Below, in pieces: positions 7,734 through 13,548 of a stretch of DNA of 13,548 nt. How positions within the stretch are numbered: the first letter of the stretch is position 1; every line of letters begins with the position of its first letter. Made by a program: the position numbers and the translations under genes. This DNA is from an uncultured Oscillospiraceae bacterium (GTDB taxonomy: Bacteria; Bacillota; Clostridia; Oscillospirales; Oscillospiraceae). The stretch is taken from contig CAJULZ010000082.1 of NCBI GenBank assembly GCA_910587205.1, positions 1 through 13,548 of the forward strand, given 5' to 3'. The notes under the pieces were generated by a model that was not told the DNA's origin, searched no databases, and saw only the letters and a list, made by a program, of their open reading frames with translations.

Positions 7734-7770
7734 GGGGAGGACGCCGTCCGGCGTCCCCCCCCTTTTTTTT
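7734..7770. terminator. Second, bidirectional terminator between convergent genes
   Basis: GGACGCC (7739-7745) pairs with GGCGTCC (7750-7756) around GTCC, extended past one mismatch by GGGG (7734-7737) with CCCC (7758-7761). Eight Ts (7763-7770) follow on the plus strand. On the minus strand the stem is followed by TTTTG, so it can also end the ATPase transcript. A second GC-rich 8-bp hairpin at 7774-7794 (CCGCCCGG/CCGGGCGG) sits between it and the ATPase stop codon. Apart from these hairpins, I see nothing in 7636-7809. Confidence 0.8.
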
Positions 7771-7809
7771 ACGCCGCCCGGGTACGCCGGGCGGGGATGC
7801 GCTGCTGTG

Positions 7810-9423
7810 TCAATACCGGTTAAAGCAGGCGAAGATCTCCTGAACCCTTGGGACTGTCAGACCGGCGGGGACAATCCCGCCGCCGCAGACGGCCCCCAGG
7901 CCCTGTTCTTCCACCAGTTTTGCCAGTGCTGCCGCCACGTCCTCCACGCACCGCCCCGCCAGACGCTCCCTGGCGTGGCGCACCATGTAGGCCAACGCCC
8001 GGGTCTGGCCGCCGTCCACGAGCTGTTCCACATAGCGCAGATCCAGCTCCCGGTCACCCACGGAAAAGGCGGTTTTGCCAAAACACTTTACCTTCAGCCG
8101 CTCCCGCACATAGCCGTCCCCCCGGTAGTTCTTCCGGGTCTGGCTGTCGCCGGACAGGTCGATGGCCCGGCCCCGGCTGGGCAGGTGGAAGCCGGGGGCG
8201 GTCAGGGCGGGGGCCGGGCGCCCCGACAGCGCCGCTTTGGCTTGGGTGGTGATGTCGCGGGCGTGATAGGCATCCATCTGCACCACCCGGTCAGCAATGT
8301 GGAAATAGGCCCCGCAGCTGCCCACAACCAGCACCAGGGACACCCCGGCTTTTCGCCACAGATCCAGGGCCCGCTCTAAGAAGGGGGTAATGGGTTCCTG
8401 TTCTCGGGCGACCACCGTCTGCATCAGCTCATCCCGTACCATAAAATTGGTGGCGGAGGTATCCTCGTCCATGAGCAGCACTTGGCTGCCGGCCTCCAGG
8501 GCCTCGGCGATGTTGGCTGCCTGGGAGGTGCTGCCGCTGGCGTCCAGGGTGGAGAACCGGGCGGTGTCCCGGCCGCTGGGCAGGTGATTGATGAAGAGGG
8601 AGATGTCGGTGTCCGTCACCTTCCGGCCGTCCTCCGCGCGGATTTTCATGGCGGTGGCATCGGTGACGACGTATTCCCGGCCGTCTCCGGAGATGTGGTC
8701 ATACACGCCGCGCTCCAGCGCTTTCAACAGGGTGGATTTACCGTGGTAGCCCCCGCCGGCGATCAGGGTAATGCCCCGGCGGATGGCCATGCCCCGGAGC
8801 GTCCCCCGGTGGGGCAGATCCAGCGTCACGGCCATGGATTCCGGGGAGTGGAAGGGCACCGCGTCCTTCATAGGGCGGTCAGAGACGCCGCTCTCCCGGG
8901 GCAGGACAGAGCCGTCCGCGACAAAGGCGGCCAGCTCCAGCCGCTTCAGTTCTCCCCGGATGAAGTGCTGGTCCTCGGCCAGATCGATGATTTGCCCTAC
9001 CTTCCCTTTGGGGACAGCGGAATATAGCAGACCTTGTTCGACGCATACGGGGATGAAGTCGAATAGGATCTTCTCCAGCTCCCGGGCGTTGATGGTCCGG
9101 CCGTTGGCGGGGAACCCCACCTCAAAGCGCAGGGTGACAGCCCCGGCGCGCACCTCACAGTCCGTCCGCTCCAACACCTCCTGGCCGGGGGCGGTGACGG
9201 CCAGCACGCCGCTTTTGCCGGAGCCCTTGGCCTGGCGGGAGAACCGCCCAGCCTGACGGGCAAACCGTCGGAGAAGGTAGTCCTCCAGGGCGGCCCGGTT
9301 CCAGGGGGACTCCCAGCAGCGGCTGGGGAAGTTTGCCGTGCGCCGGTCCACCGTCACGCTGAGCTGGGAGGGGGCGGCGAATGGGTCGCCTTGGACGTGT
9401 TCAATGTTCAGGGTATAATGATG
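7810..9423 (-). CDS. ABC-class predicted ATPase (PF09818/COG3044 type), N-terminus lost at a junction
   Basis: This is a cytosolic P-loop ATPase of a widespread uncharacterised ABC-related family without membrane segments. Walker A GGGYHGKST is encoded around 8736-8762 and Walker B VLLMDEDTSATN around 8455-8490, preceded by a signature-like DASGSTSQAANIAEA. A GTG at 9357 would give 515 residues, but the frame stays open to 9423 and the extra codons read YTLNIEHVQGDPFAAPSQ, the conserved HVQGDPFA block near the family's N-terminus. The real protein therefore began further upstream and is cut at about 9417-9423, where a TGA (complement of 9424-9426) interrupts. Roughly 40-50 residues are missing compared with the family's usual 550-570. 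No ribosome site precedes the remaining part. The gene is either broken or artificially joined. The cellular role is unknown. Confidence 0.8.
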   Translation of the reverse strand, partial: HHYTLNIEHVQGDPFAAPSQLSVTVDRRTANFPSRCWESPWNRAALEDYLLRRFARQAGRFSRQAKGSGKSGVLAVTAPGQEVLERTDCEVRAGAVTLRFEVGFPANGRTINARELEKILFDFIPVCVEQGLLYSAVPKGKVGQIIDLAEDQHFIRGELKRLELAAFVADGSVLPRESGVSDRPMKDAVPFHSPESMAVTLDLPHRGTLRGMAIRRGITLIAGGGYHGKSTLLKALERGVYDHISGDGREYVVTDATAMKIRAEDGRKVTDTDISLFINHLPSGRDTARFSTLDASGSTSQAANIAEALEAGSQVLLMDEDTSATNFMVRDELMQTVVAREQEPITPFLERALDLWRKAGVSLVLVVGSCGAYFHIADRVVQMDAYHARDITTQAKAALSGRPAPALTAPGFHLPSRGRAIDLSGDSQTRKNYRGDGYVRERLKVKCFGKTAFSVGDRELDLRYVEQLVDGGQTRALAYMVRHARERLAGRCVEDVAAALAKLVEEQGLGAVCGGGIVPAGLTVPRVQEIFACFNRY

Positions 9424-9575
9424 TCAGGTATGCCTACGTCAAAAGATCCCATGAGTCCAACCGTAAAAAGTTTCTTAAGCGGTATGCAAATAAATTGTTC
9501 CGCAGAACTGACTTCATTGGTAGGGCTCATTCTTATAACAAGAAAGTCTTCAACGTTATGTGGGAGATGTGGTAA
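9381..9575 (+). CDS. Small basic protein, 5'-truncated at the junction, phage-like
   Basis: The open frame gives 64 residues, but only the part from about position 9423 (residue 15 on) belongs to the low-GC region; the first 14 codons lie in the antisense of the ATPase gene. The low-GC part is strongly basic (KRSHESNRKKFLKRYANK) and ends in an aromatic tail (NVMWEMW). There is no ATG or GTG between the junction and the last few codons and no convincing ribosome site, so the native start was probably lost at the junction. Small Arg/Lys-rich proteins of this style are common in phage genomes; I cannot name the family. It precedes the phosphoesterase gene by 12 nt. Confidence 0.45.
   Translation: MGRLGRVQCSGYNDVRYAYVKRSHESNRKKFLKRYANKLFRRTDFIGRAHSYNKKVFNVMWEMW
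9391..9419 (+). promoter_or_regulatory. Promoter-like element at the composition junction
   Basis: TTGGAC (9391-9396), a 17-nt spacer and a perfect TATAAT (9414-9419) point into the low-GC operon. Both boxes lie within the antisense of the ATPase's N-terminal codons, exactly at the junction. The -35 box matches only three of six positions. It could drive the downstream genes in their present context or be chance. Confidence 0.3.
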
Positions 9576-9587
9576 GGAGATGATTAA

Positions 9588-10172
9588 GTGCCAAACAAGT
9601 TTTATATCGCAGACTGGCACTATGACCATAAGAACTGCCTTGCATTTGACAACCGCCCGTTTGTCACAGTCGAGGAAATGAATGCGGCCTTAGTGGATAG
9701 GTGGAACAGCGTGGTCAAGCCGGGTGATATCGTGTATGTCCTTGGCGACATGTTTTGGTGTAAGCCAGCGATTGCGACACCGGTTATCGAATGTCTTAAT
9801 GGACAAAAGTTTCTGGTGCGTGGCAATCATGATAAGTGTACTGACAGCAAGTTCATCAGCCACTTCGTAAAGGTATCCGAGTATATGGAGATTGAGGATA
9901 ATGGTCGTAATGTGGTGTTGTGCCACTATCCGATTCCGTGTTTCAAGAACCACTTCTATGGGTGGTACCACCTATACGGTCATGTTCACAACTCCTTTGA
10001 GTCCCAGATGATGGAGCACGATAAGTTCCTGATGGAACAGCTATATGACCGTAAGTGTCAGATGTTCAATGTCGGCGCTATGATGCCATGGATGGATTAT
10101 ACGCCGCGTACATTGGATGAAATTATTGCTTCAGTAAAGGAGGTAAGGACGGATGAAACAAGTCAGGCGTAG
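9588..10172 (+). CDS. Calcineurin-like metallophosphoesterase, phage type
   Basis: This 194-residue protein has the complete metallophosphoesterase motif set: DWH (D9, H11), GD (G53-D54), GNHD (G79-D82), H113 in CHYP and GHVH (G131-H134). These residues bind the two metal ions of the active site. The short length and the DWHYDHKN opening resemble the single-domain enzymes often carried by phages. Members hydrolyse phosphomonoesters, phosphodiesters or nucleotides; the substrate is unknown, and nucleic-acid end processing or cyclic/capped nucleotide cleavage are only possibilities. Translation starts at GTG 9588 with AAGGAG at 9574-9579, 8 nt upstream. The last 20 nt overlap the start of the next gene, indicating translational coupling. 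Confidence 0.85.
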   Translation: MPNKFYIADWHYDHKNCLAFDNRPFVTVEEMNAALVDRWNSVVKPGDIVYVLGDMFWCKPAIATPVIECLNGQKFLVRGNHDKCTDSKFISHFVKVSEYMEIEDNGRNVVLCHYPIPCFKNHFYGWYHLYGHVHNSFESQMMEHDKFLMEQLYDRKCQMFNVGAMMPWMDYTPRTLDEIIASVKEVRTDETSQA

Positions 10173-10647
10173 TGTTTTCGAGACAAACAGCAGTAGTACC
10201 CACTCAATCACTATCACGCATGGGAAGATTGCGAACAATAACATCCGTGTGGATCGCGACGGATACATCCACACAGAGCTCGGCGAGTTTGGATGGGAGG
10301 TCTGGGACTATAAAGGCCAGGCAGAAAGGCTTTCCTATCTGGTGACCATGCTGGCGGTAAAAAGTGATGTCACACTTTGGTGCTATGAAGATGACGAAAG
10401 CAGGACTGAAAAGGATATCGTAGAAGATATCATGAAGACGCATGAGTTTGAGAAACTCAGCGACGAGATTGGGCGCCATGCGCGATGCAGCGGTGTGATC
10501 ATCGACCCAAGTGATGGGTATATAGATCATCAGAGTCATGAGGATTACCGCGACTTCCAGGATTTCCTGGATCAGTACAATACGAATGTCGTGGAGTTTG
10601 TGTTTGGGCGAGGGAACGTCGTACACACAGACAACGACAATCACTGA
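10153..10647 (+). CDS. Phage-type protein of unknown function with N-terminal FETNSSST motif
   Basis: This 164-residue acidic, soluble protein starts MKQVRRSVFETNSSSTHSI. The FETNSSSTHS block (residues 9-18) directly after a short basic stretch is a recurrent opening that I recognise from uncharacterised phage and prophage proteins; no function is known to me. The rest is rich in Asp/Glu and aromatic residues, with no catalytic motif seen and no membrane or signal segment. The ATG follows AAAGGAGG (10136-10143) at 9 nt and overlaps the phosphoesterase stop by 20 nt, so the two are likely made together. Conservation of a Ser/Thr-rich N-terminus might point to modification or a structural role, but that is a guess. 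Confidence 0.6.
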   Translation: MKQVRRSVFETNSSSTHSITITHGKIANNNIRVDRDGYIHTELGEFGWEVWDYKGQAERLSYLVTMLAVKSDVTLWCYEDDESRTEKDIVEDIMKTHEFEKLSDEIGRHARCSGVIIDPSDGYIDHQSHEDYRDFQDFLDQYNTNVVEFVFGRGNVVHTDNDNH

Positions 10648-10656
10648 GGTGTTGGT

Positions 10657-11004
10657 ATGAATCGTGAACAAAGACGCAAGCAGTCAAAGAGCGGCCTCAT
10701 CAAGCAGTTTCTGGACGATCTGAGTATGGCAAACAAGTTCAAGGGCATCATCGAAGGTGACTGGCCGATCCATGATGGCGACAAGGTCACTCTCAACCTG
10801 GAGGAAATCAGGAAACACCCTGGGTATGAGAGAAAGCTGCCGGCATATCGGCGGTTCTGTGAAATGAACGCGGGCCGTGTGTTCACGGTCTGCATTGACC
10901 AGAACATGCGGAACAGCGTTGTGTGCCTGAAAGAGGATCAGACAAAACCGAAGTGGCTGTTTTGGATCGGTGATCTTACAAAGGTCACGGAAGATGATAC
11001 ATAG
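10657..11004 (+). CDS. Small phage-like hypothetical protein
   Basis: This 115-residue protein starts MNREQRRKQSKSG, a basic helical opening frequent among small phage proteins. The centre (residues about 30-90) contains GDKVTLNLEEI and GRVFTVCID and looks like a small beta-barrel or SH3-like fold by pattern, with no recognised family. Two cysteines are seen and there are no membrane segments. A GAGGTG site at 10646-10651 overlaps the previous stop codon and lies 5 nt before the ATG, so the gene is translationally coupled to its neighbour. Function unknown. Confidence 0.6.
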   Translation: MNREQRRKQSKSGLIKQFLDDLSMANKFKGIIEGDWPIHDGDKVTLNLEEIRKHPGYERKLPAYRRFCEMNAGRVFTVCIDQNMRNSVVCLKEDQTKPKWLFWIGDLTKVTEDDT

Positions 11005-11015
11005 GGTGGTGCGAG

Positions 11016-11822
11016 ATGGCAAAGTATAAGATCGGCATTACAGAACACGGAGACGCAAGTCTTGATCTGTCGTGGGTAGACAGGTTACCAGAGGTCGATG
11101 GCGCTGTCCTGGTAACCAAAGAGATTTCTCATGGTCTGCGTGATGCCGTACTCGCAAACAAAGAGAAGCTGATTCTTCATGCGACAACGACAGGATATGG
11201 TGGGACTGTGCTTGAACCTTATGTTCCGCCTTATCACGAAAATCTCAACCATGTGCTTGATCTCGTAAACTGCGGCTTCCCTGCTGACCATGTTGTAATT
11301 CGTATAGACCCAATCATTCCGACAGAGAAAGGATTGGCTCTGGCGTTCAATGTGTTCAAAGACGCCATTGACCTCGGGTTCACAAGGTTTCGTGTAAGTA
11401 TCATTGATATGTACGACCATGTGTGCAATCGCTTCGTTGACGCAGGTCTTCCTCTCCCGTACGGGTACAAGGTATTCCAGCCAAGCAAGAAACAGATTGC
11501 TGCTGTTGACGACATGTTGACAGATGTCAGTCGTTACTACTGTGGGAAAGAACCGTTCGGTGGATTCAAGCGCTATGACACAAAAGAAATCCAGGATGTA
11601 CTGCGCAACCTGTCTATCGAATGCTGCGCAGAGCCAGAGCTGAAAAACGCACAGCATTGCGGGTGCATATCAGACAAAGACCTGGAGCTTCTTTGCCTTG
11701 AGAATGACGATGACGGTATAGGGTACCAGCGCAAGCATTGTATGTGCTATTCCGGTAAAGTAGAACTTCTTAAGTCGAAACACCCGTGTGGCCACCAGTG
11801 TTTGTACTGTTTCTGGAAATAG
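11016..11822 (+). CDS. DUF1848 family protein with C-terminal radical-SAM-like Cys cluster
   Basis: This 268-residue protein matches DUF1848 (PF08902) in its central part: LHATTTGYGGTVLEP, then VVIRIDPIIP and the FRVSIIDMY segment, corresponding to the family's TLTGYG, RYDPI and SF.D.Y blocks. The C-terminus has C242-M-C244 and then C258-GHQ-C262-LY-C265, a CxxxCxxC like the [4Fe-4S]-binding motif that radical SAM enzymes carry near the N-terminus. The family is known for this C-terminal cluster, but its reaction is unknown. The N-terminus is divergent: the usual SRRTDIPAFY opening is absent and the protein starts MAKYKIGITEHGD, about 30 residues shorter than typical. GGGTGG at 11004-11009 lies 6 nt before the ATG and overlaps the upstream stop codon. 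Its position directly before two sulfur-chemistry genes suggests a shared pathway (inference). Confidence 0.75.
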   Translation: MAKYKIGITEHGDASLDLSWVDRLPEVDGAVLVTKEISHGLRDAVLANKEKLILHATTTGYGGTVLEPYVPPYHENLNHVLDLVNCGFPADHVVIRIDPIIPTEKGLALAFNVFKDAIDLGFTRFRVSIIDMYDHVCNRFVDAGLPLPYGYKVFQPSKKQIAAVDDMLTDVSRYYCGKEPFGGFKRYDTKEIQDVLRNLSIECCAEPELKNAQHCGCISDKDLELLCLENDDDGIGYQRKHCMCYSGKVELLKSKHPCGHQCLYCFWK

Positions 11823-11833
11823 AGGTGAGAGTT

Positions 11834-12815
11834 ATAGTTGACGTTGACAAACTACTCGCCGGTGCGCCAAACAACTTTGTTATTGTAGACGCATTGGCAA
11901 AATGCGTCGAAGTCGTTGAAGAGCATAAGAAGATTATGTGCTCCATCAGCGGGGGGGGGCGACAGTGATGTGATGCTTGATATGCTTGTGCGCTGCGGCG
12001 CCAAGGACAAAACAGACTTTGTGTTTTTCAATACTGGTCTGGAGTATCAAGCAACACTGGAACACCTTGATTATCTCGAAGATAAATATGGTATCAGAAT
12101 CGTGAAGGCACATCCTGTCAAACCGATTCCGGTATCAAACCGAGAGTACGGCGTTCCATTTATGTCAAAGTTTGCCGCTGAGATGATCTATCGTCTTCAG
12201 CGACACAACTTCCAGTGGGAAGACAAACCATTTGACGAGCTGTATGCCAAGTACCCAAAGTGCAAAACAGCTTTGGAATGGTGGTGTAATGTTACCTACG
12301 GAAATACAACGCAATACGCCATCAAGCGGAACCCATATCTTAAGGAGTTCATGGTACAGAACCCTCCCACATTCAAAATATCAAGCAAGTGCTGCACCTA
12401 TGCAAAGAAAAATGTTGCGGCACAATTTGCAAAAGGAAAAGGATATGACCTGTCGTGTATCGGCATACGCCAATCAGAAGGAGGCGTCAGGTCTGCGGCA
12501 TTACATAGCTGTTTCTCGGATGGAGCCGGCGACATGGATTACTTCCGCCCAATCTTCTGGTTTCGAGACACGGACAAGGAAGAGTATTGCAGGCATTACG
12601 ATGTAACACATAGCCGTTGCTACACAGAATATGGCCTTGTGCGCACAGGATGTTTTGGGTGTCCGTTTGGCAAACGGTTTGAAGAGGAACTGGCGTCTAT
12701 CGAGCAGTACGAGCCTAAGCTATTGAAAGCTGCTAACGCAATCTTCAAGGATAGCTACGAGTACACCAGAGCATATCTAAGGTTCCGGGAAGAAATGAAA
12801 CAAAGTGGCAAGTGA
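11834..12815 (+). pseudogene. PP-loop PAPS/APS-reductase-like protein, frameshifted in a 9-G tract and with an ATA start
   Basis: With the frame repaired this is a 326-residue PP-loop ATPase of the COG0175 group, in the version common in phages and mobile elements. The ATP-binding loop SGGGDSD is at repaired residues 39-45, followed by DFVFFNTGLEY and the YGIRIVKAHP segment. C186-C187 and C273-F-G-C276 form the CC-(about 85)-CxxC pattern of [4Fe-4S] APS reductases and DndC-like enzymes. The C-terminal ECGLH catalytic motif of sulfonucleotide reductases is absent, so another sulfur- or adenylate-transfer role is likely. The frame changes in the run of nine G at 11951-11959; eight G would join both halves. 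The first half ends at a TGA at 11966-11968, and the second half is open from an unlikely ATG at 11916. AGGTGA (11823-11828) lies 5 nt before ATA 11834; an in-frame GTG at 11825 overlaps that site. It may be a sequencing slip, decay or phase variation. Confidence 0.75.
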
Positions 12816-12830
12816 AAGTAGGTGATTCCA

Positions 12831-13548
12831 ATGATTTATCTTGACAACGCGGCAACCACAAAGGTATCCCCCGAGGTTCTGGAGGCTATGACACCGTACT
12901 TCTCCGATGTGTACGGGAACCCGGAGAGTATCCACTCCGCCGGGAGAAAAGCGGCGAAGGCAATAGAGAAAGCACGGGAGCAGGTCGCGGTTCCCATCGG
13001 CGCCGACCCGAGCAACATTATCTTCACGTCCGGTGGCTCGGAGGCAAACACCTTGGCGATTGTTGGCTTGGCAGACTATCTGAAGTATGTGGGCCGCACG
13101 CACATCATCACCACGAAAGTCGAACATCACTCCGTTCTGAATGCAATAAAATCCCTGTTTGATTCAGGATTTGAGGTGACTTGGCTGGACGTTGACCGCG
13201 ATGGTGACATCAAACCAGAGCGTGTGGCAGAAGCTATGCGTGAGAACACTGGCCTCGTGTCAATCATGGTGGTCAACAATGAGACCGGGAACCGATATCC
13301 TATCGAGAGTATCGGAGAGATCTGCAGGGGCGCCGGTGCTCTGTTCCATACGGATTGCGTTCAGGCATACTGCGGTACGAACATTGATGTAGATCTGTCA
13401 TGTATCGACTTCCTGTCGGCATCTGGACACAAAGTCCATGCGCCGAAGGGGGTCGGTTTTTTGTATGCCAGACACAAGGAGTTCCTGCGCCCGGTGATTC
13501 ACGGCGGCAGTCAGGAGTACGAGCTGCGGGGAGGCACACACAACGTGC
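12831..13548 (+). CDS. Cysteine desulfurase, NifS/IscS type (partial, runs off the window)
   Basis: The first 239 residues of a PLP-dependent class V aminotransferase-fold enzyme are present. The opening MIYLDNAATT, H99/H100 in VEHHSV, NNETG at 149-153, D175 in HTD with Q178 nearby, and PLP-binding K201 in SGHKVHAPKG all match IscS/NifS (IscS H104, D180, Q183, K206). The window ends in the RGGTHNV block, before the active-site Cys loop that would normally come near residue 320. The enzyme releases sulfur from L-cysteine as a persulfide for Fe-S clusters, tRNA thiolation or DNA phosphorothioation. The ATG is preceded by AGGTGA (12820-12825) at 5 nt, and the gap to the PP-loop gene is 15 nt. 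The juxtaposition suggests this enzyme supplies sulfur to the neighbouring PP-loop and DUF1848 proteins (inference). Confidence 0.9.
   Translation, partial: MIYLDNAATTKVSPEVLEAMTPYFSDVYGNPESIHSAGRKAAKAIEKAREQVAVPIGADPSNIIFTSGGSEANTLAIVGLADYLKYVGRTHIITTKVEHHSVLNAIKSLFDSGFEVTWLDVDRDGDIKPERVAEAMRENTGLVSIMVVNNETGNRYPIESIGEICRGAGALFHTDCVQAYCGTNIDVDLSCIDFLSASGHKVHAPKGVGFLYARHKEFLRPVIHGGSQEYELRGGTHNV

Noticed and set aside
11085..11657. 190-codon minus-strand open frame
   Set aside because: It is antisense to the DUF1848 gene, whose conserved blocks and coupled ribosome site support the plus strand.
11016..13548. Classical Dnd phosphorothioation operon
   Set aside because: Only a desulfurase and a PP-loop protein resemble DndA/DndC. 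The PP-loop protein is closer to the phage PAPS-reductase-like type, and no DndB, DndD or DndE is present in the window.
9420..13548. Complete mobile element or prophage
   Set aside because: No integrase, transposase, terminal repeat, att duplication or structural phage gene is visible. Only accessory phage-like genes are present, and the right end lies outside the window.

Overview
The window looks like a contig from a gut Firmicute of the Oscillospirales type (Flavonifractor/Lawsonibacter-like). This is inferred from high-GC Gram-positive-style genes with strong AGGAGG ribosome sites, an SLH-anchored S-layer-like protein, a lipobox SGNH protein and a fused ThrE exporter. It has two parts of clearly different base composition, meeting near position 9420.

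Left part (1 to about 9420, GC-rich, chromosomal). A UxuB-type SDR oxidoreductase (+) has Thr where the catalytic Lys should be. It converges on an SGNH/GDSL lipoprotein (-) across a shared 17-bp hairpin. A ThrE-type Thr/Ser exporter (-) follows, with a long structured leader. The leader lies in a 440-bp divergent regulatory region that also holds promoters for a 1285-residue secreted protein with three C-terminal SLH domains (+). Two strong terminators separate that gene from a convergent ABC-class ATPase of the PF09818/COG3044 type (-).

Junction. The ATPase frame stops abruptly at 9423, inside its conserved N-terminal block, so its first few dozen residues are missing. Base composition changes at the same point. 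The first gene on the other side also lacks a start codon of its own. This is either a real insertion/recombination breakpoint or an assembly join.

Right part (about 9420 to 13548, lower GC, all +, tightly packed). It looks like a phage or phage-derived operon: a small basic protein fragment, a calcineurin-like metallophosphoesterase, an unknown protein with the N-terminal FETNSSST block, a small unknown protein, a DUF1848 protein with a C-terminal radical-SAM-like CxxxCxxC, a PP-loop PAPS/APS-reductase-like protein with a CC...CxxC Fe-S signature, and a NifS/IscS cysteine desulfurase cut by the window end. The last three together suggest sulfur transfer or thio-modification chemistry (inference). 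The PP-loop gene is frameshifted by one base in a 9-G run inside its ATP-binding loop and appears to start with ATA. No integrase, transposase, CRISPR array, rRNA or tRNA was found.
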